Source: Bordetella genomosp. 9 (GTDB lineage: Bacteria > Pseudomonadota > Gammaproteobacteria > Burkholderiales > Burkholderiaceae_B). Taken from it: a stretch of 64,000 nucleotides of DNA. This document shows positions 20,005 through 29,871 of this stretch, piece by piece. A program made the position numbers and the translations under genes. Position 1 is the stretch's first letter. Every line of letters starts with the position of its first letter. The stretch covers positions 2,666,001 through 2,730,000 of the forward strand of contig NZ_CP021109.1 of assembly GCF_002119725.1 (NCBI RefSeq), in the 5' to 3' direction. The notes under the pieces were generated by a model, which was not told where the DNA came from, ran no database searches, and worked only from the letters and a program-made list of their open reading frames with translations.

Positions 20005-20721
20005 ATGCCCTTGCACGACTACCTGCTGGTTTTCGGTCGCAGTTTTCTTTTTGCGCTCGCCACGCTTTTGCCGATTCTCAATCCACCCGCGGTGGCGCCG
20101 ATTTTCTGGACGCTGACAGAGGGCGCGTCGTCCAGCACGCGTCTGGCCCTGGCAAAACGGGTCACCATCAACGTCGGCCTGATGCTGACTGTGGCCATGG
20201 TGGCCGGCAACGTACTGCTCGCATTCTTCGGTCTGTCGCTGGCCATCGTGCGTATCGGCGGTGGCCTGCTGGTCATCGGCAGCGCCTGGCGTTTGGTGAA
20301 TTCGCCGGATGCCGGCGTGGAGCGGGCGGCGCGCATGGCGGATTCGTTCACGCCCGAGATGGCAAAGGCCCGGGCGTTCTATCCGCTGACCTTCCCGATC
20401 AGTTGCGGACCCGGTTCGATCGCCGCGGCGATCACCGTGGGCGCATCGCTGCGCGAGCCCGATCATATCGTCAGCCTCGTCAAGTTGGCCGGTTCGCTGC
20501 CGGGCATTCTGGTTACGTCGCTGACGCTTTATGTCTGCCTGCGCTTCGCGGCGCAATTCCTCTACCGGCTTGGCGAAAGCGGCACGTCGGTGTTCATGCG
20601 TTTGTCCGCCTTCGTGCTGCTTTGCCTGGGCGTACAGATTGTGTGGGACGGCGTGCACGAACTTCTGCTTGGGGTGATGATCGAAGCGGGCGCCCATATC
20701 GCAACGCCGCCTGCGCAATGA
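20005..20721 (+). CDS. MarC-family integral membrane protein
   Basis: A 238-aa protein with six predicted membrane helices and the MarC family start LLPILNPPAVAPIFWTLTEG. A second half-repeat contains YPLTFPISCGPGSIAAAITV. The family's function is unsettled: early claims of antibiotic-resistance links were not upheld. The reading frame is open back to 19891, but MPLHDYLLVFG gives the natural membrane-protein start. Its stop overlaps a possible dsbB start (ATGA at 20718), suggesting joint translation. Confidence 0.88.
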   Translation: MPLHDYLLVFGRSFLFALATLLPILNPPAVAPIFWTLTEGASSSTRLALAKRVTINVGLMLTVAMVAGNVLLAFFGLSLAIVRIGGGLLVIGSAWRLVNSPDAGVERAARMADSFTPEMAKARAFYPLTFPISCGPGSIAAAITVGASLREPDHIVSLVKLAGSLPGILVTSLTLYVCLRFAAQFLYRLGESGTSVFMRLSAFVLLCLGVQIVWDGVHELLLGVMIEAGAHIATPPAQ

Positions 20722-20738
20722 AGGAAAACACCACTGTC

Positions 20739-21212
20739 ATGACGTCAACGACGCAACGCATCCTGATATTCACAGCCATCCTGTCGTTCGGCGCCGTGGC
20801 GGCCGCGCTGATTTCCCAGTACGCCTTCGGCATGCAGCCTTGCGCGTGGTGCGTGCTGCAGCGCCTGATCTATATCGCGATCGGCGTCGTATGCCTGGCC
20901 ACGGCATGGTTGCCGGCTGCGATACGTAAGGCCGGCGCGCTGCTGACGTTCATTCTGGCGTTGTGCGGAATAGCCGCCGCCTGGTACCAGATCACGGTGG
21001 CGTCGCAATTGCTGTCGTGCGCGCAGACCTTTGCCGATAAGTTCATCGCGGGAAGCGGGCTGGATGCCGCGCTGCCGTCGGTGTTCGGGATTTACGCGAC
21101 CTGCATGGATGCGATGGTGAAGGTGTTCGGCGTCGAGTATGCGGTGTGGAGTCTGGGGCTGTTCGTGATCGTGGCGCTGTTGGGCTTGCTGGGATTGCGT
21201 CGGCGCGTGTGA
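20739..21212 (+). CDS. dsbB: Disulfide bond formation protein DsbB
   Basis: A 157-aa quinone-linked membrane protein that reoxidises periplasmic DsbA. Four helices are evident. The first periplasmic loop has C35-A-W-C38 (CAWCVLQRL), and the second has C94 and C122 (LLSCAQTF, ATCMDAMV). These are the four essential cysteines. I chose ATG 20739. An in-frame ATG at 20718, overlapping the upstream stop, would add seven residues. Periplasmic disulfides are needed for the flagellar P-ring protein FlgI in other bacteria. Confidence 0.9.
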   Translation: MTSTTQRILIFTAILSFGAVAAALISQYAFGMQPCAWCVLQRLIYIAIGVVCLATAWLPAAIRKAGALLTFILALCGIAAAWYQITVASQLLSCAQTFADKFIAGSGLDAALPSVFGIYATCMDAMVKVFGVEYAVWSLGLFVIVALLGLLGLRRRV

Positions 21213-21260
21213 AGGGTCGAGTTGGTACGGTTGGGGGGCAATCGCGGGTGAATGCTTGGT

Positions 21261-21589
21261 CCGTCCGGCGGGGTTGTCGTTTGCCGCGTCCGGCCCGATC
21301 GACCGGTCCGGCGCCCTGCGCGCCGGACACCACTTCGCTCACCTCGTCCGGCGGCCGCTGGGCGGTTGGGTCTGTCTGGATACCCGTGCGGCTCGCCTCC
21401 CTACGGTATCCGCTCGTTCGGTCTCAACGTGCCGGGCGCGGCAAACGCCAACCCCGCCGGACTCCGGGATGTCCTAACCACTGGCGTCTGGGACGAGCTG
21501 GGTTCTTGAACTTCGTGGGGCGGCCTGCCGGTGGTGGAAGAGTGTCCAGTGCCCGACTGATTCGGCCGCCCAGCGCGGCCGAATCAGTC
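21261..21589. repeat. Structured intergenic repeat, left inverted copy
   Basis: One of two ~330-bp copies arranged as an inverted repeat, with its partner at 22018-22344; about four-fifths identical by eye. Inside this copy, 21263-21288 and 21437-21462 form a 26-bp inverted repeat with one mismatch. The inner end is a perfect hairpin: a 15-bp stem (GACTGATTCGGCCGC and complement, 21555-21569/21575-21589) around the loop CCAGC. No open frame here looks coding. Confidence 0.85.
21555..21589. terminator. 15-bp perfect hairpin downstream of dsbB
   Basis: Stem 21555-21569 pairs with 21575-21589 without mismatch; loop CCAGC. It is followed by ATACG rather than a T-run, so it may act as a bidirectional block or RNA-stabilising element between convergent genes. 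Confidence 0.55.
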
Positions 21590-21639
21590 ATACGCCTCGT
21601 GCCTGGTGTAGGGCCGTTGGTCCTTGATTCTCTGCCCAG

Positions 21640-21759
21640 GAGGGCGTCAGAAGTCCTGTGCGCGGGCCGTTGCCCTGAAGAGGGTGTCGGAAATTCTGTG
21701 CGTGGGCCGTTACCCTGGAGAGGGTGTCGGAAATTTCGTGTGTGGGCCGTTACCTTGAT
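21640..21759. repeat. Three tandem 40-bp units resembling an IS256-type end
   Basis: Units 21640-21679, 21680-21719 and 21720-21759 each follow the pattern GAGGGTGTCGGAAATTC, TGTGCGTGGGCCGTT, ACC. From memory, GTGTCGGAAATTTxGTGTGTG is like the terminal repeats of some IS256/mutator-family insertion sequences. A transposase-like fragment starts 52 bases downstream, so these are probably a multiplied left end of that element. Confidence 0.75.
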
Positions 21760-21810
21760 AGCCCCGGACAAACTGCGGGAGTGTCCTGAATCTTGTGTTC
21801 AAGGCTCAAC

Positions 21811-22017
21811 ATGGCTGCTCAAGAGGAGCACATCAGGGCTACCAAGCAGAAGGCGCCTCCAAGGGAATTGCCATTGATTCCAGCAAATTCGATGGATGAG
21901 GCGGTCAAAGGTCCGATGACACCAAAGCCGGTGCAGAATCTATCGATGGCGTTCAAGAAAGCCCTGATCGAGCGGGCCAACGCCGATCACCGCCCTCTGC
22001 AAACCTCCGCGGCGTAA
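21811..22017 (+). pseudogene. N-terminal fragment of an IS256/mutator-family transposase
   Basis: A 68-aa frame starting MAAQEEHIRATKQKAPPREL and containing GPMTPKPVQNLSMAFKKALI followed by ERA. This resembles the N-terminal region of mutator-type transposases, where a similar AFKKALIERALGAELSHHLGY-like motif is common. Here the match stops right after ERA and the frame ends 12 codons later, just before a repeat copy. The catalytic DDE region (about 300 residues) is missing, so it is a dead remnant. A real short protein is possible but less likely. Confidence 0.6.
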
Positions 22018-22344
22018 GCCCATTGCGCCCGCGCTGGGCGGGCGCAATGGGCGGGCACTCCACTCTCTTCCCGCCTCGGCAGGCCCCCACGAAGCGCAAG
22101 AACCCCACCCGTCCCAGACGCCGGTCGTTGAGACATCCCGGAGTCCGCCGCGGTTGGCCGTTGCCTCCGCCGGCCCGTTGAGCCCGAACGAGCGGACACC
22201 GTAGGGAGGCGAGCCGCACGGGTCTCCAGACAAACCCAACCGCCGAGCGGCCGCCGGACGAGGTGAGCGAAGTGGTGTCCGGCGCGCAGGGCGCCGGACC
22301 GGGCGATCGGGCCGGCGGGGGCAACGGCCAACCGCGGCGGACGG
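22018..22344. repeat. Structured intergenic repeat, right inverted copy
   Basis: Partner of the copy at 21261-21589, in opposite orientation. It has its own perfect 15-bp hairpin (GCCCATTGCGCCCGC and complement, 22018-22032/22038-22052). It also has its own internal inverted repeat (22143-22165 with 22320-22342, 23 bp perfect and extendable). The stem sequences differ from those of the left copy, yet pairing is kept and the hairpin loop is the same when read in the same orientation. Confidence 0.85.
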
Positions 22345-22473
22345 CCTTATGCAACGCCCCCCTTATGCACCCCCCCCCAGGCACAGCCCGACCCAAAAAA
22401 CGAACGCCGGTCAGCCCTACGGCCTCCGGCGTCCGCGATACCCCAACGGCAATCGATCCGAGACAAACGCCCG

Positions 22474-23991
<1,518 letters not shown>

Positions 23992-24058
23992 GGCAATTTC
24001 CTGTTGATCCGACAGATTCGAGCCGGATGCCTTCAATATGGCGGCACCGGCTTCACAT

Positions 24059-24547
24059 TCAATATGGCAGCATCGACGCCAGCGACGGCGGCAGCCACAC
24101 CTTGGTATGTTTCACGGCCTCCGTTGCCGTATGGGAGAACATGGCATCGCGCCACCAGGTTTCCTGGGGCAGCGGCGTGTAGCCGGCAATGGTCACCAGC
24201 ACCAGGACGATGAGCGTGCCGCGCACCAGGCCGAACAGGCCGCCCAGGCCATGGTCGGCGGGCGAAAGACCCGTGGTACGGATGAGCGCCGACAGCGTCA
24301 TGTTGACCAGCCCCACGCCCAACAGCACCGCCAGGAATACGGCCGCATAGGACACGCCCATGCGCAGCACCGGGGTTTCGATCCAGGACGCCAGCCAGCC
24401 ATGGACCGTCGGACCCCACCAGATCGCCGCGACGAAGGCCAGCACATAGGCGAGCAGCGAAAGCACTTCCTTCAACAAGCCGCGCACCAGGCCGAGCAGG
24501 CCGGAGACGGCGATGATCGCCAGCACGACGAAATCGAACCCAGTCAC
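24059..24547 (-). CDS. cvpA: CvpA family membrane protein
   Basis: A 162-aa inner-membrane protein with four helices, beginning [20 protein letters not shown]. The family was first linked to colicin V production and later to envelope and bile-salt tolerance; the molecular activity is unknown. Family features visible are [17 protein letters not shown] and the [20 protein letters not shown] loop. It overlaps the upstream SPOR gene by four bases and precedes purF. Confidence 0.9.
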   Translation of the reverse strand: MTGFDFVVLAIIAVSGLLGLVRGLLKEVLSLLAYVLAFVAAIWWGPTVHGWLASWIETPVLRMGVSYAAVFLAVLLGVGLVNMTLSALIRTTGLSPADHGLGGLFGLVRGTLIVLVLVTIAGYTPLPQETWWRDAMFSHTATEAVKHTKVWLPPSLASMLPY

Positions 24548-25461
24548 TGCGCGGCGATGAAACCGTTGTCATAGCCCAGCGTGCGCAAGCGCGCCTGGGC
24601 CGCCTGGGCCGCTTCGCGTGATGGGAACGGGCCCACGCGCAGCCGGTACTGTTGCTTGCCGCCCACACTGGCCTCCTGCACGAATGCGTTGGTGACCCCG
24701 GCGGCATGGAGCTTGTCGCGCCGCGCCTGCGCGTCGGCCTGGGTGGTATAGGCGGCGATCTGCAAAACGAAATTGCCCTTGGCGTCGGCGCGCGATTCGC
24801 CCGCCGGTTTGCCGGACGACGCGGCGGCGCCGCGGCCTTCGAGCAGCGCCAGGGCGCGGCTGCCGTCGTCCGTACGGGACGCCGGCTCCGGCCGCTGGGC
24901 GGGCTTGGCGTCCGCGCGGCTTTCCGGCTTGGACGTTTCGGCGCGAGCGGCTTCGGGCCGGGACTCCGGACGCGTCTCGGGGCGGCTTTCCGGCCGGGCG
25001 CCGGCAGCCGGAGCGCGGCCGGCGTCGGCATGCGCCGGGTCGGTGCCGGGCCGGGCGGCATCGGTCTTGCCCGGAGCCGGCTTGCCGGCATCGGCCACGG
25101 CGGACTGGCCGGCATCCGGGGCGGGCGGAGACGCCGGCGCCGGGGCTGCCACGCCGGCGGTGGCGGGCGCGGCGGAGGAAGCGGCGTCGGCGGGCGCCGA
25201 CTGCGGTTCCGACACTTGCGGCTGATAAGGCGAATTGCGGTCCGGAATACGGATGGGAATGTCGTCGCTGACGTGCGCCGGTTCGGAATCCAGAACCATG
25301 GGCAGGATGATCACCGCCGCGAGCACCAGGGCGACGGCGCCTGCCAGCCGGCGCCTGGCCCGCGCACGCAGTTCGGCCGCCTGGGCCTCGCTGGATACGG
25401 ATGGACGGGGCCGGCCCGTCGGCGTATCGGAGCCGGAATCTTTCCGATTAAACAAACCCAT
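24544..25461 (-). CDS. SPOR-domain protein, DedD-like
   Basis: A 305-aa single-pass membrane protein. It has a short cytoplasmic basic segment, one helix (LAGAVALVLAAVIILPMVLD, about residues 39-58), a long periplasmic linker rich in Ala, Pro, Arg and Glu with repeated RPES/RPET units, and a C-terminal SPOR domain (FVLQIAAYTTQADAQARRDK onward). SPOR domains bind peptidoglycan lacking stem peptides at the division septum. The folC-dedD-cvpA-purF order is typical of beta- and gammaproteobacteria. Confidence 0.88.
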   Translation of the reverse strand: MGLFNRKDSGSDTPTGRPRPSVSSEAQAAELRARARRRLAGAVALVLAAVIILPMVLDSEPAHVSDDIPIRIPDRNSPYQPQVSEPQSAPADAASSAAPATAGVAAPAPASPPAPDAGQSAVADAGKPAPGKTDAARPGTDPAHADAGRAPAAGARPESRPETRPESRPEAARAETSKPESRADAKPAQRPEPASRTDDGSRALALLEGRGAAASSGKPAGESRADAKGNFVLQIAAYTTQADAQARRDKLHAAGVTNAFVQEASVGGKQQYRLRVGPFPSREAAQAAQARLRTLGYDNGFIAAQ

Positions 25462-25635
25462 GAAGCACGAATTCCTTGCAGCCGGCGCACCGATGCGCCT
25501 TTGAAATCAAGGTGAACTGCCAGCACAGCATTGCGACCGACCGGCTCGCCGCGTACGCGATGGCCTTGGTCATCGCGCGCATACGCATACGGGTGAGACG
25601 GGATCCGGCCGCGGTCACGATCGAGCCCCCCGGTG

Positions 25636-26949
25636 TCACGACCCGGAGCGGCCCAATGACTGCAGCACCGCGGCGACGGTGAGGAACGAGCCGAACACGA
25701 CGATTCTATCACCCTCACCTGCCCGGGCGCGCGCCGCGGCATACGCCTGGACCGGGTCGTCGAATGCCTCGATGACCGGCGCTTCGTCCCCGGCCGATGG
25801 CGGCGGCAAGGCGTTTCCGACCTGTTCGGCCAGCGCCTGGCCCGGGCCGCCCCTGGGCCCCGGCAGACCGGCGCAATACCAGCGGTCGATCCGTTTCCCC
25901 AGCTTGGCCACCACGCCGGCGACGTCCTTGTCGGTGAGCATGCCGAACACCGCGAACGTGTAGGGATGAAAACCCATGTTGTCCAGGTTCTGCGCCAGGA
26001 CCGCGGCGGCGTGCGGGTTGTGTCCGACGTCCAGAATGACGGTCGGCTGGCCGGGCAGAATCTGGAAACGCCCGGGCAAGGTGGCCTGCAGCAAGCCTTG
26101 CCGCACCGCCTGTTGCGGCACCGGCAGGCGGTCCCGCAGGGCCTCCAGCGCGGCCAGCGCGGCCGAGGCGTTCAGCAGCTGGTTGGCGCCGCGCAGGGCC
26201 GGATAGGCCAGTGCCCCGCGCCGTTGCGAGCGGCCGCCATAGGCCCATTGTTGGCGGTCGCCCGAATAGTTGTAATCGCGGCCGAACAGCCACAGGTCGG
26301 CGCCGATGGCCGTTGCGTGGTCGATCAGCGTCTGCGGCGGCACGGGGTCGGCGCAAATGGCGGGCTTGCCGGCCCGGTAAATGTGCGCTTTTTCGTAGCC
26401 GATCTTTTCCCGGGTATCCCCCAGCCATTCCATGTGGTCCAGGTCGACGCTGGTCACGATGGCGCAATCCGCATCGACGATATTCACCGCGTCCAGCCGT
26501 CCGCCCAGCCCCACTTCCAGCACCACGGCGTCCAGGCGCGACTGCGAGAACAGCCGCAGCGCGGCCAGGGTGGTGAACTCGAAATACGTCAGGGACGTGT
26601 CGCCGCGGGCCGCTTCCACGGCCTGGAACTGGGCCGTCAGATCGGCGTCCGAGGCCAGCTCGCCATTGACGCGCACACGTTCGTTGAAGTGGATGAGATG
26701 GGGCGACGTATACAGGCCGGTGCGAAAACCCGCGGCCAGCAGCATGGCTTCGAGCATCGCGCAGGTGGAGCCTTTGCCGTTGGTGCCGCCCACGACGATT
26801 TTTACGCAGTCCAGATCGATGTCCAGGCGCCCGGCAACCTGGCGGACGCGGTCCAGGCCCAGATCGATGGTTTTCGGATGCAGGGATTCCAGGTACGCCA
26901 GCCATTGGGCAAGCGTGGCGCCGGCGTCCGGCGGGGTAATGAGAGACAT
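25636..26949 (-). CDS. folC: Folylpolyglutamate / dihydrofolate synthase
   Basis: A 437-aa Mur-ligase-fold enzyme that adds glutamate to dihydropteroate and to folates. The ATP loop GTNGKGS lies at residues 55-61. TSPHLIHFNERVRVNGELAS, the DAVVLEVGLGGRLDAVN segment, and VILDVGHNPHAAAVL in the C-terminal domain are family hallmarks. The 174-base gap to dedD holds a small hairpin (GGCGCA/TGCGCC) but no convincing gene. folC is divergent from the flagellar gene flaG. Confidence 0.95.
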   Translation of the reverse strand: MSLITPPDAGATLAQWLAYLESLHPKTIDLGLDRVRQVAGRLDIDLDCVKIVVGGTNGKGSTCAMLEAMLLAAGFRTGLYTSPHLIHFNERVRVNGELASDADLTAQFQAVEAARGDTSLTYFEFTTLAALRLFSQSRLDAVVLEVGLGGRLDAVNIVDADCAIVTSVDLDHMEWLGDTREKIGYEKAHIYRAGKPAICADPVPPQTLIDHATAIGADLWLFGRDYNYSGDRQQWAYGGRSQRRGALAYPALRGANQLLNASAALAALEALRDRLPVPQQAVRQGLLQATLPGRFQILPGQPTVILDVGHNPHAAAVLAQNLDNMGFHPYTFAVFGMLTDKDVAGVVAKLGKRIDRWYCAGLPGPRGGPGQALAEQVGNALPPPSAGDEAPVIEAFDDPVQAYAAARARAGEGDRIVVFGSFLTVAAVLQSLGRSGS

Positions 26950-27042
26950 GGCAGGCGGCGAAACTGAAGCAAACGCAATTTTAACAGCGGGGCCCGGCCC
27001 GCCCAGGCAATTGCCCTGCCCATCCGATGGGGTTACCGCCCC

Positions 27043-27069
27043 TAAAGTTTCGCCGGCGGATGCCGTTAC
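27043..27069 (+). promoter_or_regulatory. Sigma-28 (FliA) type promoter for flaG
   Basis: TAAAGTTT at 27043-27050 and GCCGTTAC at 27062-27069 are separated by 11 bases. The flagellar sigma-28 consensus is TAAAGTTT-N11-GCCGATAA, so the -35 is perfect and the -10 differs at two places. It lies 53 bases before the flaG start. The same layout recurs upstream of flgK. Confidence 0.8.
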
Positions 27070-27122
27070 GAGGTTGTCAACCCAGGAACCTGCGTCGCCG
27101 ACGCACTGAAAGTGGAGTCCAT

Positions 27123-27518
27123 ATGGCTGTCAGCCCTATCGCCCCCGCGGCCCTTCCGGTCCAGCCGCCTGAAGTCCAGCCGGTGCCGGTGCCAGACGCC
27201 GCCGTTCAGGTTACGCCCGCCGCGGATTCCCAGAAGGGCGCCGGCACGGGCGGCGCGACAGCGGACGGCGGCGGTTCCGACCAGCCGTCCAGCCAGGACC
27301 TGCCGCTGGATCGGGCGCTGAAAAAAATCAATGAACAGATGGAGGCGTGGTCGACCCAGGTCCAGTTCGATATCGACCCGGATACGAAGCGGGTGGTGAT
27401 TTCCATCAAGGACGCCAGGACCGGCGACGTCATCAAGAAGATTCCCAGCGAAACCGTCCTCAACATTGCCAAGATGATCACCCGGCTCCAGGGCGGCGGC
27501 GTGGAAACCAGCGCCTGA
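27123..27518 (+). CDS. flaG: Flagellar protein FlaG
   Basis: A 131-aa protein with an Ala/Pro/Val-rich disordered N-terminal half and a conserved C-terminal domain (LKKINEQMEAWSTQVQFDID then IKDARTGDVIKKIPSE). FlaG-family proteins affect filament length or flagellin handling; the mechanism is unclear. The ATG at 27123 has a GTGGAG ribosome site; the longer open frame has no support. It is the first flagellar gene of the plus-strand block and sits behind a sigma-28-type promoter, fitting late expression. No flagellin gene lies beside it in this window. Confidence 0.9.
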   Translation: MAVSPIAPAALPVQPPEVQPVPVPDAAVQVTPAADSQKGAGTGGATADGGGSDQPSSQDLPLDRALKKINEQMEAWSTQVQFDIDPDTKRVVISIKDARTGDVIKKIPSETVLNIAKMITRLQGGGVETSA

Positions 27519-27563
27519 GCGCTCGCGCGCCGCGCAATGGAAAGCCGAGAACAAACCCGCCTT

Positions 27564-27597
27564 ATGCCGCTTGCCCGACGGATCGGGCGCACGGCAT
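27564..27597 (+). terminator. Hairpin between flaG and fliD
   Basis: An imperfect stem pairs ATGCCG with CGGCAT and, inside it, GCCCGA with TCGGGC. It is followed by GTTTGACAG. The run of T is short, so partial termination or transcript processing between flaG and fliD is more likely than a full stop. Confidence 0.4.
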
Positions 27598-27631
27598 GTT
27601 TGACAGAATACCTGCCATAAGGAACAGCACG

Positions 27632-29047
27632 ATGGCCACCTCTTCCCTGCCCCCCGTTACCTCGCTCGGCTCCGGATCGAACCTGGACCTGCAGGGCATT
27701 CTGGACAGTCTCCAGGCCAATCAGGAACAGCAGCTCACCCTGATCAAGAATCAGCAGACCAGGGTTTCGACGCAGATCTCCGCGTACGGCACGCTGCAGC
27801 AGGCCGTGGAAACGCTGCAGACAGCGGCGCAGAAACTGGCCGATGCTTCGACCTACAGCGTGACGAAGGCGAGCATCGGGGGCGGCAGCACCGCCTTCAC
27901 CGCGAAGACCTCCGCAGGCGCCACGCCGGCCACCTACAACATCAAGGTGAAGACGCTGGCGGTGGCCGAACAGCTGAAGTCCGGCGCGATCGCGGACCGC
28001 ACCACGGCGCTGGGCAGCGGCGGCAGCATCACGGTGACGCTGGCCGACGGCACCAGCAAGACGGTGGACATCAGCAAGGACACGTCGCTGAACGGCATCG
28101 CCAAGGCGATCAACGCCGACGACGGCATCGGGGTCACGGCCACCATCCTGAACGACGGCAGCGGCAAGAGCTATCTGCTCCTGACGTCCAAGGAAACCGG
28201 CGAAGAAGCGGCCGTCACCAAGGTGACCTCCACCAACGCCACGGTGCAACGCGTGTTCGGCTACGACAGCGCCGCGCCGTCCGCGACCGAAGGCATGCAG
28301 CAGATGCAGGCCGCCGCGGACGCCACGCTGGAGATCAACGGCATCGCGGTGACCAGCGGCTCGAACACCGTGGACGACATCATCGACGGCGTCACGCTGA
28401 CGCTGAATACGGTGACCACCGACCCGGTCACCATGACGATTTCCAGCGATACCTCGGGCGTCGTCACCGCGACACAGAGCTTCGTCACGGCGTACAACAC
28501 GCTGAAGAACGTCATTGCATCGATGACCAAGTACGATGCAAGCACGGAGACCGCGTCGGTCCTGACGGGGGACAGCACGACCCGCACCATCTCGTCCAGC
28601 ATCGCGGGCGCGCTGCGCGTACTGAGCGCCAGCGGCGATACGCTGCGGACGATCCAGGACCTGGGCATCACGACCGACCCGACCGATGGCACCCTGGACC
28701 TGAACCTGGATACGCTGGACAGCACGCACCTGCACTCGCTGAACGACTCGCTGGCGAAGAATCCCAAGGACGTCGCGACGATTCTGCAGGCGCTGGGCAC
28801 CAACATGAGCAAGGCCGTGGATGGCATCCTCGGCGACGACGGCCTGATCGCCACCCGCACGGAAGGATTGAGCGAGACGCTCGATACGCTGCAGGACACG
28901 TATGACCGTACGTCCGCCCGTATCGATGCCGATATCGCCAACATCCGCGCGCAGTTCGTCCAGCTGGATGCCTTCGTGGCGCAGATGAACAGCACCAGTT
29001 CCTATCTGACGCAGCAATTCGCCGCGCTCTCGAACCAGAACAAATAA
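27632..29047 (+). CDS. fliD: Flagellar filament cap protein FliD
   Basis: A 471-aa hook-associated protein 2, which caps the growing filament and folds flagellin into place. The N-terminal coiled-coil region starts PPVTSLGSGSNLDLQGILDS, and the C-terminal coiled region ends NSTSSYLTQQFAALSNQNK. Thr/Ser/Asp-rich beta domains lie between. The ATG at 27632 follows AAGGAAC at proper spacing. Its stop shares one base with the fliS start. Confidence 0.95.
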   Translation: MATSSLPPVTSLGSGSNLDLQGILDSLQANQEQQLTLIKNQQTRVSTQISAYGTLQQAVETLQTAAQKLADASTYSVTKASIGGGSTAFTAKTSAGATPATYNIKVKTLAVAEQLKSGAIADRTTALGSGGSITVTLADGTSKTVDISKDTSLNGIAKAINADDGIGVTATILNDGSGKSYLLLTSKETGEEAAVTKVTSTNATVQRVFGYDSAAPSATEGMQQMQAAADATLEINGIAVTSGSNTVDDIIDGVTLTLNTVTTDPVTMTISSDTSGVVTATQSFVTAYNTLKNVIASMTKYDASTETASVLTGDSTTRTISSSIAGALRVLSASGDTLRTIQDLGITTDPTDGTLDLNLDTLDSTHLHSLNDSLAKNPKDVATILQALGTNMSKAVDGILGDDGLIATRTEGLSETLDTLQDTYDRTSARIDADIANIRAQFVQLDAFVAQMNSTSSYLTQQFAALSNQNK

Positions 29048-29478
29048 TGGCTGCCTACGCATCACGCCGTCCGGACAACGCTTATTCCGTGCGTTCCTAC
29101 GCCGACGTGGGCGTGGAAACGCAGGTCATGAGCGCCAGCGCGGAACGGCTCATCACCCTGCTCTATACGGCCGCCCGCGCGGCCATCGGCCAGGCGCGCA
29201 TTCATATCGAACAGGGCAACGTCGCCAAGCGCGGCGCGGCCATCGCCAAGGCGGCCCGCCTGATCGACGAAGGCCTGAAGAGCGCGCTGGATCTGGAAGC
29301 CGGCGGCGAAGTGGCCGCCAACCTGAACAACCTGTACGACTACATACTGCGCACCCTCGTCAACGCCAATCTGAAATCGGATGCCGCGCTGCTGGAAACG
29401 GCGGACGCACTGCTGGCCCAGCTGCAGGAAGCATGGCAGACATCCGTGGACCGGCCGGGCGAGGCCGCCAGGAACTAG
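29047..29478 (+). CDS. fliS: Flagellin export chaperone FliS
   Basis: A 143-aa helical chaperone that holds flagellin in the cytosol before export. It has the typical start (AYSVRSYADVGVETQVMSAS), AERLITLLYTAARAAIGQAR, and NLNNLYDYILRTLVNANLKS. Length is normal. It is coupled to fliD by a TAATG overlap and followed by fliT after 45 bases. Confidence 0.94.
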   Translation: MAAYASRRPDNAYSVRSYADVGVETQVMSASAERLITLLYTAARAAIGQARIHIEQGNVAKRGAAIAKAARLIDEGLKSALDLEAGGEVAANLNNLYDYILRTLVNANLKSDAALLETADALLAQLQEAWQTSVDRPGEAARN

Positions 29479-29523
29479 TATCGCGGACCTATCAACACTT
29501 ATCGCCGCCGCCAAGGCTTCTCT

Positions 29524-29871
29524 ATGCCGTCCCAGTCCTCGCAAATCATCCTCGAGCTTTACCGCGAAATCGTCGCGGTCACCGCGGCCATGCTCAATTG
29601 CGCCCGCGCCCAGGACTGGTCGGGGGTGCTGCAGTTCGGACAAACCTATTGCGAGATCGTCGAGCGGCTTCGAACGATAGGCGTGACAGAACCGCTGGAC
29701 GACGCCGAACGGCGCGAGAAGCACGACATGCTGGTCCAGATTCTGGAAAACGACGCCAATACCCGCGATCTGGCGATTCCCGAACTGGCGCGCATGAGCG
29801 AATTGCTCGGCCGCATGAAGCGCCAGCAGGCCCTGGTCAACGCCTATGGATTCAAGGCGCCGGCGATATGA
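29524..29871 (+). CDS. fliT: Flagellar protein FliT
   Basis: A 115-aa helical protein in the position of FliT, the FliD export chaperone, which in enterics also inhibits FlhDC. Sequence conservation is low in this family. The evidence is the size, helical character (WSGVLQFGQTYCEIVERLRT, RMSELLGRMKRQQALVNAY), and its place right after fliS. The stop overlaps an ATG (ATGA) that opens a 43-codon frame. Confidence 0.85.
   Translation: MPSQSSQIILELYREIVAVTAAMLNCARAQDWSGVLQFGQTYCEIVERLRTIGVTEPLDDAERREKHDMLVQILENDANTRDLAIPELARMSELLGRMKRQQALVNAYGFKAPAI

Noticed and set aside
21213..22473. Several 60-240-codon frames in the dsbB-purF interval
   Set aside because: They run through inverted repeats, change frame against any similarity, and have no plausible starts. 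Only the transposase-like fragment has recognisable content.
25448..25639. A 63-codon minus-strand frame between folC and the SPOR protein gene
   Set aside because: It overlaps both genes' ends, has no motif, and its start overlaps the folC stop only by a weak GTG; composition is ordinary for non-coding DNA here.
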